Positions 21,255-28,860 of a stretch of 63,912 bases of DNA are shown here, one piece after another; the stretch's first letter is position 1; each line of letters starts with the position of its first letter. The stretch spans positions 1 to 63,912 of the forward strand of contig DAIDKS010000025.1 in assembly GCA_027449885.1 (NCBI GenBank), written 5' to 3'. The notes under the pieces were generated by a model. That model searched no databases. It saw nothing but the letters and a program-made list of their open reading frames with translations, and was not told the DNA's origin. The translations under genes and the position numbers were made by a program. Source of the DNA: Acidimicrobiaceae bacterium. Lineage in GTDB: Bacteria > Actinomycetota > Acidimicrobiia > Acidimicrobiales > RAAP-2.

Positions 21255-22754
21255 ATGAGCACACCACGCACGACCGCAGACAGCCCTTCAACCGAACTGG
21301 CCGTAAGGCCCCTCGGTCAGGTACTCGCCGAGCACCGCGTCGTCACCCCGTCGGTGGTCGCCGAGTTGGAGCGCCTCGTCAACGTCGTCGCCGACCTGCA
21401 GGCCGCCTCGCACGCGCAGTCCACGGCGGATCGCTACATCCGCCAGTGGGAGCGCTTCGTCAGTTGGTGCGCGGCCCACCGCCTCGCCTCGACGTTGCCA
21501 GTCCCCGCCGAGTTCGTCATGCTCTACGTCGCGGACTGGGCCACGTCGGAGCCGGCGCCCGCGCACTCAACCGTGGTGCAGGCGCTGGCGGCCATTGACT
21601 GGGTCCACGCGGGCCAACACCTCGATCCACCCCGCTCCGCGGAGCTGACCAAGCTTCGCCGGGGCGTGCGCAATCGGCTGGGAGTGGCGCCGCGTCGCCA
21701 GGCCGCTCCCCTCCTTCTCCACCACCTCGTTGCCCTGGGCCGGATCCTGCTCGCGCCCACCCGAGCTCAGATTCGCGACGCCATCGTCATCGGTCTGCGC
21801 TCCCACGGCCTCTCCTACGGGGAGATCACCGCCCTCGACATTCGCGACGTGAGTGACGTGACCACCGGCTTCAACATCCGAACGACTCGCCGCGTCCTGC
21901 GGATTCCCCTCGGCGAGGATCTCCTCGGTCTCGGAGCTCTGCTGGGGCACTGGCTCACGATCCGTGGCAGCGACGAAGGCCCTCTGGTGTGCCGGCTCAG
22001 GAGCGGCCAGAACGTTATCGAACTGCCCATCTCCGTCCAGACGGTGCGATCGATCATCCTGAAGTGGGCAGGACGGGCCGGCGTAGATCTCGCCCACGGC
22101 ACGGTGCCCGAGCCCGCCGAGTCGCTCACCCTGATGACAGCTGCGCTCGAGCTCACGCCGAGCAGTGTGCGCAACATGGCCTGCATCTGGCTGCTGTGGG
22201 CTGGCGCCTTGCGCAGTGACGAACTCGTCCACGTTCGCATCCGACACCTAGCCTTCGACGAGCGCGGCCTGACGCTAAGCATCCCCCGGTCCAAGACCGA
22301 CCAGGCGGGCCAGGGGATGATCGCCTTCGTCCCCCGTGGCGAGCACACTGAGACCGACGTGGTGGGCGCCGTCGAGCGCTGGGTAGAGCTCCTGCGCACC
22401 GCCGGGGCCGTCGACGACTCCTTAATCTTCTGCCCCATCGACCGCCACGAGAACCTGTACCTCTTCGAAGAGGGGCCCGACGGGACCCAGCGCCCCGTCT
22501 CGGCAGTCGGCGGCCCGGCGGTCACCCGCATGCTGCGCACGTCCTTGCGCGCCGCCGGACTCAGCGAGGAGGCGGCGCGGGCGTTCTCGTCACACTCGGG
22601 CAAGCGCGGTATTGCCACGCAACTCGCGCGGAGCACCACAGACATCTCGGAGATTGCGAAGGTGACCCGTCACAAGTCGCTCCAGACGGCCAAGGGTTAT
22701 GTGGAAGAAGAGCAGCGCAAGACGACGAGCGCCCTACTCAAGCTCGATCTCTAG
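21255..22754 (+). CDS. Tyrosine recombinase (divergent pair, member 2)
   Basis: This 499-residue protein has a core-binding domain at about residues 55-140 (IRQWERFVSWC) and a C-terminal catalytic domain. Catalytic motifs are the first Arg in GALRSDELVHV, Lys in PRSKTDQAG, HSGKRG, TRHKS, and the Tyr nucleophile in AKGYVEEE. A middle region of about 80 residues not present in member 1 explains the greater length. It diverges from member 1. No relaxase or transposase accompanies them, so the pair could be an autonomous recombination module or an invertase/integrase remnant. Confidence 0.88.
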   Translation: MSTPRTTADSPSTELAVRPLGQVLAEHRVVTPSVVAELERLVNVVADLQAASHAQSTADRYIRQWERFVSWCAAHRLASTLPVPAEFVMLYVADWATSEPAPAHSTVVQALAAIDWVHAGQHLDPPRSAELTKLRRGVRNRLGVAPRRQAAPLLLHHLVALGRILLAPTRAQIRDAIVIGLRSHGLSYGEITALDIRDVSDVTTGFNIRTTRRVLRIPLGEDLLGLGALLGHWLTIRGSDEGPLVCRLRSGQNVIELPISVQTVRSIILKWAGRAGVDLAHGTVPEPAESLTLMTAALELTPSSVRNMACIWLLWAGALRSDELVHVRIRHLAFDERGLTLSIPRSKTDQAGQGMIAFVPRGEHTETDVVGAVERWVELLRTAGAVDDSLIFCPIDRHENLYLFEEGPDGTQRPVSAVGGPAVTRMLRTSLRAAGLSEEAARAFSSHSGKRGIATQLARSTTDISEIAKVTRHKSLQTAKGYVEEEQRKTTSALLKLDL

Positions 22755-22880
22755 GGCGAGGGTCTGCAGGTCGCTTCCGGAGAAGCGCTGGCCACGATGG
22801 TTTCGGGAGTACTACACGACGTTCGACTCGGTCTAACTACCGCGTGCCTTCTGGCTAACACCTTCACTCAGTGGATAGGT

Positions 22881-23618
22881 CTACTTCCCGAACATCGTCC
22901 CAGAGCGAAGTTCGCCTGCGCACCGTGCACATCGATCCACATTCCACGTGCGCTGTTCGAGCCATTCAAGGAGCTGACTGCTTGGAGGCCACTGTCGCTG
23001 GATGTGTCTGCCAATGACAACGGGTCCTACCACTACCCCGCCTCGCGAGCGAATTGCCGCCACTGCGCTAAACATCTTCGCGCCGGTAGTGAAGGTGTCA
23101 TCGAGGAGCAGGACTCGGTCGCCAGCCTCCACATCAGTGACGTCAAACTGCTCCGGGTTGAGCACGCGGGCCCCATCACCATCCCTCGCTCTCAAGACCG
23201 GCTTGTAGTTGTCTCTCAGCCGCTGTACCCGCCTCACGATGGGCTCCATTGCAATACGTCGCACCGACGGGACGGTCGTGCAGTAGTCCCACTCTCCAAT
23301 GCATTCGGCATGGTGGTTCAGGAAGACCGCGGTTAGCGCTGCAAGAAGTGTGCCCGTCCGCTCGCGTACTTCCTCCCTGTCGTGGTTCTTGTACTGCCAC
23401 AGATGCTGGTGTATCAGCCCGCCTCCGACGGACAAGGTGATGGGGAGAATCCCGGGCGGGTCAAGACTCGCCGCCTCGTGGCAGGAGTGACACCGAGTGA
23501 AGTCAGGTGCAACTCCAGTTCGACACAGACCACATACCCCCACCTGTGGCGTCGCGGCAACTGGAATGAGTGCGTTCGTAAGGGGCGCCATTACCGTGAG
23601 CGGGTCCACTCTGTTCAC
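22881..23618 (-). CDS. ComF-like phosphoribosyltransferase, candidate ShosT-type toxin
   Basis: The protein has 245 residues. An N-terminal zinc ribbon is formed by C29, C32, C43 and C46; a type I phosphoribosyltransferase fold follows with the PRPP-binding loop VLLLDDTFTTGA at about 169-180, and an extra C-x2-C pair is near the C terminus (C230, C233). ComF proteins of competence have this layout, but here the gene is an island cargo 12 bases downstream of a DprA-like gene. In the ShosTA system a phosphoribosyltransferase toxin (ShosT) pairs with a DprA-like antitoxin (ShosA), and I infer this role. Start could also be Met10. Confidence 0.75.
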   Translation of the reverse strand: MNRVDPLTVMAPLTNALIPVAATPQVGVCGLCRTGVAPDFTRCHSCHEAASLDPPGILPITLSVGGGLIHQHLWQYKNHDREEVRERTGTLLAALTAVFLNHHAECIGEWDYCTTVPSVRRIAMEPIVRRVQRLRDNYKPVLRARDGDGARVLNPEQFDVTDVEAGDRVLLLDDTFTTGAKMFSAVAAIRSRGGVVVGPVVIGRHIQRQWPPSSQLLEWLEQRTWNVDRCARCAGELRSGTMFGK

Positions 23619-23630
23619 GCGCCACTTCTC

Positions 23631-24650
23631 CTACGACACAGGGAGTGGCAACTCAGCATCGACTGCCCTGATGACCTCGTCTACCGAGTCCACAGCGACT
23701 GCCCCGGGGCGGTCGACAATGGCACGTGCCCATGGCTGCGCATCGACGAGACTCCGCAGGAGGAACACCCTCTTGCCGTGCTTCAGCGCGGCTTCAGCTT
23801 GGAGTCGAGCACCTGATGTCTCACCCGCTTCGACGACCACAGTCCCAACCGAGATGCCCGACGTCACAAGATTCCGAGCTGGAAACGTCCACTTCGCCCC
23901 AGCAGTCGTCGGCCAGAACTGTGACACGCACGCGCCACTTTTCGCGACCTCGTCAGCGAGCTCTCGGTTCTTCGCCGGATAGACCCGTTCGATACCAGTC
24001 CCAAACACAGCGATGGTTCGGCCGCCGGCCGACAGTGCCCCTCTGTGAGCCTGGCTATCGATGCCGAGAGCCAGCCCGGAGACGACCGTAATGTTGCGCT
24101 TGGCCAGTTCGGCGGCGATACGAGTCGACGCATCATTTCCCTTAGGGCTCGGGTGTCGTGTGCCAACGACCGCCACGGCGCGAGAGTCAAGAGGCGCCAG
24201 TGTCCCTCGAACCAGTAGAAACGGCGGCTGGTTGTGGACCATCACGAGGTTCGCCGGGTACGACGCATCTCGAACATCAGTCATCCACACGCCCCGTAGT
24301 GACAAGCGATGGAGTTCCTCTGCCCAGAAAGTCACTCGAGTCTCAGAAACCTGGCTCAGACCCTCGGCAGCCCACTGCTCATCGTCCGGGTCTGTCAGCG
24401 TTCCGGGCCCCTCATCAAGGACGCCCATAGCGACAGCCCGCGCGAGCCGATACGAGGATGCACCGGTGAGGTATGGCGAGAGAACCTCAGCCAGAGCGAG
24501 CAGGAGCGCATGACGCCGGTGGTCATCGACACCGGCCACAGTGCGCCCCCGGTCAAGTCCCGCCATGTAGCCAACCCTATCCACGTGTCTCACTGCCACC
24601 CTCATACGAACACCTGTTCGCATGAAAACACTACCCCCCACGTGCGACAT
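23631..24650 (-). CDS. DprA/Smf-family DNA-binding protein, candidate ShosA-type antitoxin
   Basis: The ORF has up to 339 residues. The Rossmann-like DprA core spans about 157-300: AVVGTRHPSPKG, VSGLALGIDSQAH, FGTGIERVYPAKN, FPARN and EAGETSGARLQAEAAL are all DprA signatures. An N-terminal helical region precedes it, and the typical C-terminal winged helix of competence DprA appears absent. Several Met codons near the N terminus (1, 10, 16, 29) leave the start uncertain. It is upstream of and nearly touching the phosphoribosyltransferase gene, the order expected when an antitoxin is made first. A housekeeping competence role is possible but less likely inside a tRNA island. Confidence 0.78.
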   Translation of the reverse strand: MSHVGGSVFMRTGVRMRVAVRHVDRVGYMAGLDRGRTVAGVDDHRRHALLLALAEVLSPYLTGASSYRLARAVAMGVLDEGPGTLTDPDDEQWAAEGLSQVSETRVTFWAEELHRLSLRGVWMTDVRDASYPANLVMVHNQPPFLLVRGTLAPLDSRAVAVVGTRHPSPKGNDASTRIAAELAKRNITVVSGLALGIDSQAHRGALSAGGRTIAVFGTGIERVYPAKNRELADEVAKSGACVSQFWPTTAGAKWTFPARNLVTSGISVGTVVVEAGETSGARLQAEAALKHGKRVFLLRSLVDAQPWARAIVDRPGAVAVDSVDEVIRAVDAELPLPVS

Positions 24651-24700
24651 CTTCGTGCCGGGTGTATCTTCGCAAGTTCCGACTGAGCTGACTCGCTATC

Positions 24701-24728
24701 CCCCGGGCTGACAAGCTTCAGCCCGGGG
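24701..24728 (-). terminator. Strong stem-loop after the 69-aa ORF
   Basis: An 11-bp perfect stem (24701-24711 with 24718-24728, CCCCGGGCTGA and its complement) closes a 6-base loop. It lies 13 bases past the stop of the leftward 69-residue ORF. There is no long T tract, as is common in GC-rich actinomycetes. Confidence 0.75.
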
Positions 24729-24741
24729 AGCGGCGGTCCCG

Positions 24742-24951
24742 CTACTCGGTAAGCATCACCCACGAGCGCCCGCGATACAGAACGCGGTCGCGCGCGCCGA
24801 GTGGCTCGACGAGCTTCATGAGCTCTTCGCGGTTTCGCACCAGAGCGCGTGCCTCGCGCCCACTTTCGAACGCGAGTACGACCTGGTAAAGGCCCTGAAC
24901 GGGCTCTTCTACCATGACGAGCCCGACGTTCTCGAAGTCTGAATTCGACAC
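24742..24951 (-). CDS. Small orphan protein (69 aa), unknown function
   Basis: I choose the GTG at 24951, which has a perfect AGGAGG six bases upstream; the longer open frame reaching further up is not protein-like before that point. The product has 69 residues with an alternating beta-like middle (GLYQVVLAFESG), a charged helix (REELMKLVEP) and a C-terminal strand RGRSWVMLTE. A strong stem-loop follows the stop. It stands alone between the DprA pair and the integrase. No family is recognised; it could be a small regulator or antitoxin-like protein. Confidence 0.6.
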   Translation of the reverse strand: MSNSDFENVGLVMVEEPVQGLYQVVLAFESGREARALVRNREELMKLVEPLGARDRVLYRGRSWVMLTE

Positions 24952-25303
24952 ACCACACCTCCTCTCCAACTCCGGCCCCGGTCCTCCCGGAGCCCACAGG
25001 GCCACCTTGACCTTGCATTCTCTAGTGCGGGTCGAGGGCCCTTTTAGACCGTCCCGGAAGCAAAAAAGTGAAGAAATCTGCACCCGCGCTGGCGCTCCGT
25101 AACCAACCGAGCCGAGCCACGTGTTCGCACCCGTCGAGTCCTCGCCGTCTTCGGGTCGAGTTCGACCATTGTCACGCCGCCGCGCTTCTCTGCACCGATG
25201 GCCCAGCACCCCAACAGGGTGCGGGCCACCCCCGAAGGGGGCGAGGGGTCCAGAAGGACCTCAGCGGGACGTCAAGTCCCGCCTTGCTCACCTGGGAAAC
25301 TCG
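24952..25303. other. Intergenic region with two stem-loops downstream of int
   Basis: About 350 bases without a gene. Stems occur at 25264-25282 (GCGGGAC/GTCCCGC, 5-base loop) and 25229-25241, where the leftward strand reads CCCC-CTTCG-GGGG, a stable UUCG-type hairpin. Both lie just past the stop of the leftward int gene, so they probably terminate it. The remainder carries the promoter of the 69-residue ORF. Confidence 0.55.
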
Positions 25304-26815
25304 TCAGCCAGCCGACCTACTCCGACGCCACGCATCCAGGTCGACGATCGTCGCGTCGCCGCAGACCGACTGGTGCAGCACGTCGTCACTCTGCGAGCCG
25401 GGCCAACAGCCGTCGATGCCAGTCAGGTCGATCTCCTCGAGGCTGTCGAGGACGCCCCGGTAGGTGTCGAGCATGACCTTGAGACTCGCCCACCCGCCCC
25501 AGAGCTGGATGCGCTTGTGGTCGACGCCCTGGGCGAACCAGTAGGTCATGCCGGCGTGGCGCATCGCGTGCGGCGTGACGCCGGCGAGGTTGGGCGCCAC
25601 CGGCACCAGGACCTCGTCGACCGCTTCGCGCCACCAGCGCCGCACCGCCTCGGCTGGCGCTGCGGCTCCCCGCGGGCCGGTGAAGAGCAGCGCGCCATCC
25701 ACGCCCAGCTTGTCGCCCAGAAGGTCGCGCACCTCGTGCTCCAGCCAGGTCGGCAGGGGAACCTCACGCACCCTCGCCCGACGGTCCCTCGTCGACTTGG
25801 TGCCGGAGCGCACCAGCGTCGCGCCGTCGTCGGAGTCGAGACCGGTGACGCGGCGCTGCTGGGTCGCCACGCGCAGGTAGAGCCGTCCACGCTGCTCGAT
25901 GAAGCTCGTGGCCCGCAAGTCCAGGGCCTCCGAGATGCGCAGCGCACACCACGTCGCGAGGCGCACGAACGTAGCCCACTTGGCCCCGTGGTGCTCGGCG
26001 AAGAGGACGGCGACGAGCTCCACCTGAGCTGGCTCGGGAATGCGGCGCGGGTCGGGGCGCTCGCTCTCGACGTCGCGGCGCTGCTTCGGCAGTGCCTTGA
26101 CCACCCCTCGACCGATCTGCTCGGTGTCCACGAGCCACGTGAGAAACGGCATCAACGTGCCGGCCCAGTAGGTGCGCGCGCTGGACGGGGCCAGCTCGGC
26201 CCGCGTGAAGTGGTCGCGCAGTTCGGCGACGTGCTGAATCGAGAGCGCCGACAACAGGATCGAGCGAGCCTCGATCCAGCGGCGAGCCGACGCCATCTCG
26301 TCAGCGAGCTCGGCCGGGGCGGGTCGCAATCCGTAGTCGCGCAGGTAGCGCGCCGCCCACTCGACCGAGGTCCGCGGCGCAGGGCGGCGCCGGTCCGGGC
26401 GCTGCTCCTCGAGGGCGACGAGCAGGGCCTCGCGATCGCTCTTGGACTCGAGGGTGCGTGCGACCAGCTCGACGAGGCGCATGCGGACCTTGGAGCGCGA
26501 GGCGGTCTGCCACACCGCGTTCCAGCGCGACGCCGCGTAGACCTCGAGGGCCCCGAAGACGCTCGTCTCGCCGACCGGCTCGTCCGTGGGCTGTCCGTCG
26601 GCGTCGATGCGCCAACCGTCCACGCCGTACTCGGCCTTCTCGAGGCGCTCGACGAAGGCCTTGGCGGCCGCCTTGGTGCGAAAGTCGGAGCGCTTGCGCT
26701 CCACGGGCAGGCGCCCGGCCCCCGGGCTGAGTACCCAGCGCACCTGGAAGCGCGGGCCCTTGGACGTCGCCACGGGCTTGCCGTCGTGACCGACCCAGGC
26801 GTTCACGAGCCTCAT
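25304..26815 (-). CDS. int: Island integrase (phage-type tyrosine recombinase)
   Basis: With the ATG at 26815 the protein has 503 residues. An N-terminal arm-binding-type domain (about 1-60, RFQVRWV and the FRTKAAAKAFVE helix) is followed by a core-binding region and a catalytic domain. The catalytic residues are in LRISEALDL (Arg), HAMRHAG (His, Arg), WGGWAS (Trp in place of the second His, common in phage integrases) and LDTYRGV (Tyr). The start overlaps the excisionase stop (ATGA), with GGAGG upstream inside that gene. Lying next to the right core repeat, it is the enzyme expected to integrate the island into tRNA-Gly. Confidence 0.93.
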   Translation of the reverse strand: MRLVNAWVGHDGKPVATSKGPRFQVRWVLSPGAGRLPVERKRSDFRTKAAAKAFVERLEKAEYGVDGWRIDADGQPTDEPVGETSVFGALEVYAASRWNAVWQTASRSKVRMRLVELVARTLESKSDREALLVALEEQRPDRRRPAPRTSVEWAARYLRDYGLRPAPAELADEMASARRWIEARSILLSALSIQHVAELRDHFTRAELAPSSARTYWAGTLMPFLTWLVDTEQIGRGVVKALPKQRRDVESERPDPRRIPEPAQVELVAVLFAEHHGAKWATFVRLATWCALRISEALDLRATSFIEQRGRLYLRVATQQRRVTGLDSDDGATLVRSGTKSTRDRRARVREVPLPTWLEHEVRDLLGDKLGVDGALLFTGPRGAAAPAEAVRRWWREAVDEVLVPVAPNLAGVTPHAMRHAGMTYWFAQGVDHKRIQLWGGWASLKVMLDTYRGVLDSLEEIDLTGIDGCWPGSQSDDVLHQSVCGDATIVDLDAWRRSRSAG

Positions 26816-27027
26816 CGCGCCACCTCCACCAGCCACGCCTTCACTGACGCGCACGTGACCGCGACGCGGCGGTTGCGCAGGCCGAGGCGCTTGGGAAAGG
26901 TGGGATAGCCGATGGCCGCCCACTTGTACAGCGTGTGGATGCTCTCGCCGAGCCAGTCGGCGAGATCGCTCAGGTGCAGGACCCGGTCGCAGCCGGGACA
27001 GGTGGTGGGGTCGTGGGTGGTGTCCAT
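26812..27027 (-). CDS. xis: Excisionase-like small HTH protein
   Basis: The ORF has 71 residues from ATG at 27027; the same frame continues upstream across the att site, which is not meaningful. After an N-terminal C-x2-C (CPGC) comes a winged helix-turn-helix of the MerR/AlpA type: LSDLADWLGESIHTLYKWAAIG, then RRVAVTCASVKAWLVE. Such proteins bend att DNA and set the direction of integrase. It overlaps int by four bases and starts about 140 bases from the right core repeat. The CPGC knuckle is unusual for Xis and resembles a zinc site only in part. Confidence 0.72.
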   Translation of the reverse strand: MDTTHDPTTCPGCDRVLHLSDLADWLGESIHTLYKWAAIGYPTFPKRLGLRNRRVAVTCASVKAWLVEVAR

Positions 27028-27073
27028 GCGCGAACCCGTGTGGACCAATCCGCGCCGCGCAATCGCGCCAGTA

Positions 27074-27108
27074 TTCGCCACGGCTCGGTGTCGCGACGCT
27101 GTCGCGAG
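27074..27108. repeat. Right-arm copy of the 35-bp island-end element
   Basis: This element begins TTCGCCACGG and has two GTCGC units 11 bp apart. It matches 5504-5538 in direct orientation at about 28 of 35 positions. It lies 60 bases inside the right core repeat, upstream of xis, so it could bind integrase or regulate xis-int. Confidence 0.5.
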
Positions 27109-27168
27109 TTCGCAGCGACTCTGCAAAAGCCTTGTGCTGTAAGGGTTCTGGTCGTCCTCACCCGCTCG

Positions 27169-27208
27169 CAAGCTGAGAACGCGGGTTCGATTCCCGTCGC
27201 CCGCTCCA
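27169..27208. repeat. attR: right 40-bp core repeat
   Basis: Identical to 5380-5419 in direct orientation. It is the orphan 3' half of tRNA-Gly with no 5' half in front of it, so it is not a functional tRNA. It marks the right end of the island; sequence beyond it should be the original DNA downstream of the tRNA. Confidence 0.92.
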
Positions 27209-27679
27209 AGGGGTCTTGCGGGAAAACCCGCCATTGGGTTACGGGAAAAGGACGGCGCCGCGCGGTGGTTCCAAGTCGCCGGCTCATCCGTGCCTCGTAC
27301 CGGCTCCAGTACGAAGGGGCCGGGGCGGAACGATTGGGCCACCCGAAGTCGGTGTGAAATCCCGGGGCAAAAGGTGTGAGACGATCACCGGCCGGGTAGT
27401 CTACGCACCCCTCTGATCAGGGCCTAGTCGGTTTCCCGTAAGACCCCTCCGAGGGGTCTTACGGGACGAACAGGTCTCGGCTTACGGAATAACGGACACT
27501 TGCCTCGGCTCAGAGTCCCGGCAACACCAATCCCGCCGCCAGGATGTCTGGAGCCGTTCCATGCCGAAGGGCGGCCGTGGACCCATCGGCTGGTTGCCGC
27601 TCCTGCTCGCACATGGCAGAGAAAGCACTCCCGTCGTAGTCCCGCGCTCCCAGCGGGGATGGTGGACTAATGGAACTGA
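27209..27679. other. Intergenic region right of the island with stem-loops
   Basis: No supported gene in about 470 bases. A GCGGG-AAAA-CCCGC hairpin (27218-27231) directly follows the tRNA remnant and could be its original terminator. A 15-base sequence beginning AGGGGTCTT at 27209 recurs with one mismatch at 27452-27466, where it pairs perfectly with an inverted copy at 27434-27448 (3-base loop) to form a long stem-loop of terminator type. Confidence 0.5.
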
Positions 27680-28330
27680 TCAGTTGCCCGAAACGAACTC
27701 GTTATCTCTAAGGAGTCGCATCGCCATATCGGCGTAGAGTTCGGCAATCTGATCGAGCGTCAAGGAGCCGTCCGGTCGATACCACTGCGCTACGCCGATC
27801 CCCATCTCCAAGATTGCGAAGACCGCCACCCTTGGCGAAGGTATCGAGAACTCCCCGCTATCGAGGCCATCCTGGATGAGGTGACGCCACTTGTTCTCAT
27901 AGGCGCTGCGCAGGCTCACGACCAGGTCGCGGGCGGGTCGCTCCAGACTCGGAATCTCCCGATTGCCGATGCGGACTTCGCGCGGGTGATTCGCGTGATA
28001 CCGGACGTGGGCTTCCATGGCCTGGCACACCCGACGTGAAGGGCTCCCGGTCGACGTCGCTCGATCGAACTCCTCGTTGAGGTCGCGCATTGTCGTGACC
28101 ATGATGTCCACCAGGATCTCGTGCTTGGACTTCAGATGGTTGTAGAGGCTGGGCCCTCGGACGCCCACGAGCCGGCCGATATCCTCCATGCTCGTGGCGT
28201 GATACCCGCGTTCCGCGAACAGAGTCAGCGCCGCCTCGCGAATATCGAGGAGTCGGTCACCGCGGGAGATGGGCCGCCCCGAGACCCGGCCTCCGACGGC
28301 GGTCTCCGGGCTCTCGTGCTCTTCTCTCAT
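27680..28330 (-). CDS. TetR-family regulator, probably of the catabolic genes
   Basis: With the start at MREEHESP the protein has 216 residues; the open frame reaches 32 codons further up without family-like sequence. The HTH is at about residues 25-75 (YHATSMEDIGRLVGVRGPSLYNHLKSK). The C-terminal domain has GIGVAQWYRPDGSL, resembling the KstR2/FadR-like regulators that respond to acyl-CoA esters. It is divergent from the 4-hydroxybutyryl-CoA dehydratase gene, with an inverted repeat in the shared gap, so it probably represses that operon and perhaps itself. Confidence 0.85.
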   Translation of the reverse strand: MREEHESPETAVGGRVSGRPISRGDRLLDIREAALTLFAERGYHATSMEDIGRLVGVRGPSLYNHLKSKHEILVDIMVTTMRDLNEEFDRATSTGSPSRRVCQAMEAHVRYHANHPREVRIGNREIPSLERPARDLVVSLRSAYENKWRHLIQDGLDSGEFSIPSPRVAVFAILEMGIGVAQWYRPDGSLTLDQIAELYADMAMRLLRDNEFVSGN

Positions 28331-28796
28331 AGTCCGATCCGCCGCATGTCCTGACCGGCGGCGCCGATCTTCGTTACCCCGCCCACCACCTCGATGGGTC
28401 ACCGATGGCTGACGTGCACACATCATCTTCCACAGACAGCCGGGCTCCCTGCTGGACGACGGTACACCGAGGTGTGGTGGTGGTCGCTGATGTTATGCGC
28501 GGATTCCGACGCGTCGGCCGTCGGGTCTCGGATCCATCCGGGTTGGTCGAAGCCCGACCCGCGACGCTCGACGGGATGGCCCGAGCACCGGTCCGGGGGA
28601 TCTGAAGGCCCCGGTGGGGTGGCCCCAGCGTGTTCCGGCGAGTCGGCGAGCGTTCGGGGATCGGTCACCCGATCCGAGACCCGCCATCAGCCGGTGGCGT
28701 GATCATCGTCATCCGGGCACACGGTTGAATCACCCCTCTATCAGGAATGTTATGGCGACATTCATATTCCGAGCACGCCCCGAATCCCTGCACTAA
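28331..28796. other. Long divergent intergenic region
   Basis: About 470 bases between the TetR start and the operator upstream of the dehydratase gene. It contains no supported ORF. Base composition is mixed and becomes AT-richer toward 28740-28820, which fits a promoter for the rightward operon, although I cannot fix -35 and -10 boxes. Confidence 0.4.
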
Positions 28797-28820
28797 GGTG
28801 ACTAATTAGTATTAGTTACC
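28797..28820. promoter_or_regulatory. Inverted-repeat operator upstream of abfD
   Basis: The arms GGTGACTAAT and ATTAGTTACC pair at 9 of 10 positions around a 4-base centre. The repeat ends 40 bases before the abfD start, in an AT-rich stretch. It is the size and form of a TetR operator and lies opposite the divergent TetR gene. The CTAAT-N4-ATTAG core resembles a site before livJ (49311-49324). Confidence 0.6.
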
Positions 28821-28860
28821 CACGAGTGGGCGCCAACGCCGCCTACGGGAAGGGAGCGCA

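Larger units (their letters stand above)
5380..27208. mobile_element. Genomic (defence) island integrated in tRNA-Gly(CCC)
   Basis: The element is bounded by 40-bp identical direct repeats of the tRNA-Gly 3' end at 5380-5419 and 27169-27208. A tyrosine integrase and a small excisionase-like HTH gene sit directly inside the right repeat, the usual layout of tRNA-targeting integrative elements. Cargo runs mostly leftward: a helicase/methylase defence operon, two small ORFs, a divergent recombinase pair, a DprA/phosphoribosyltransferase pair and an orphan small ORF. No conjugation, replication, capsid or terminase genes are seen, so it is not self-transmissible on this evidence and probably moves with a helper or by transformation. 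Confidence 0.88.

Noticed and set aside
22881..24650. Reading the DprA and ComF-like genes as natural competence genes
   Set aside because: They lie inside a tRNA-integrated island with no other competence genes nearby, and the pair matches the ShosTA composition better. A competence role is not excluded.
27161..27208. Second tRNA-Gly gene
   Set aside because: Only the 3' half from the anticodon loop is present; the acceptor 5' strand and D arm are missing, so it is an att copy.
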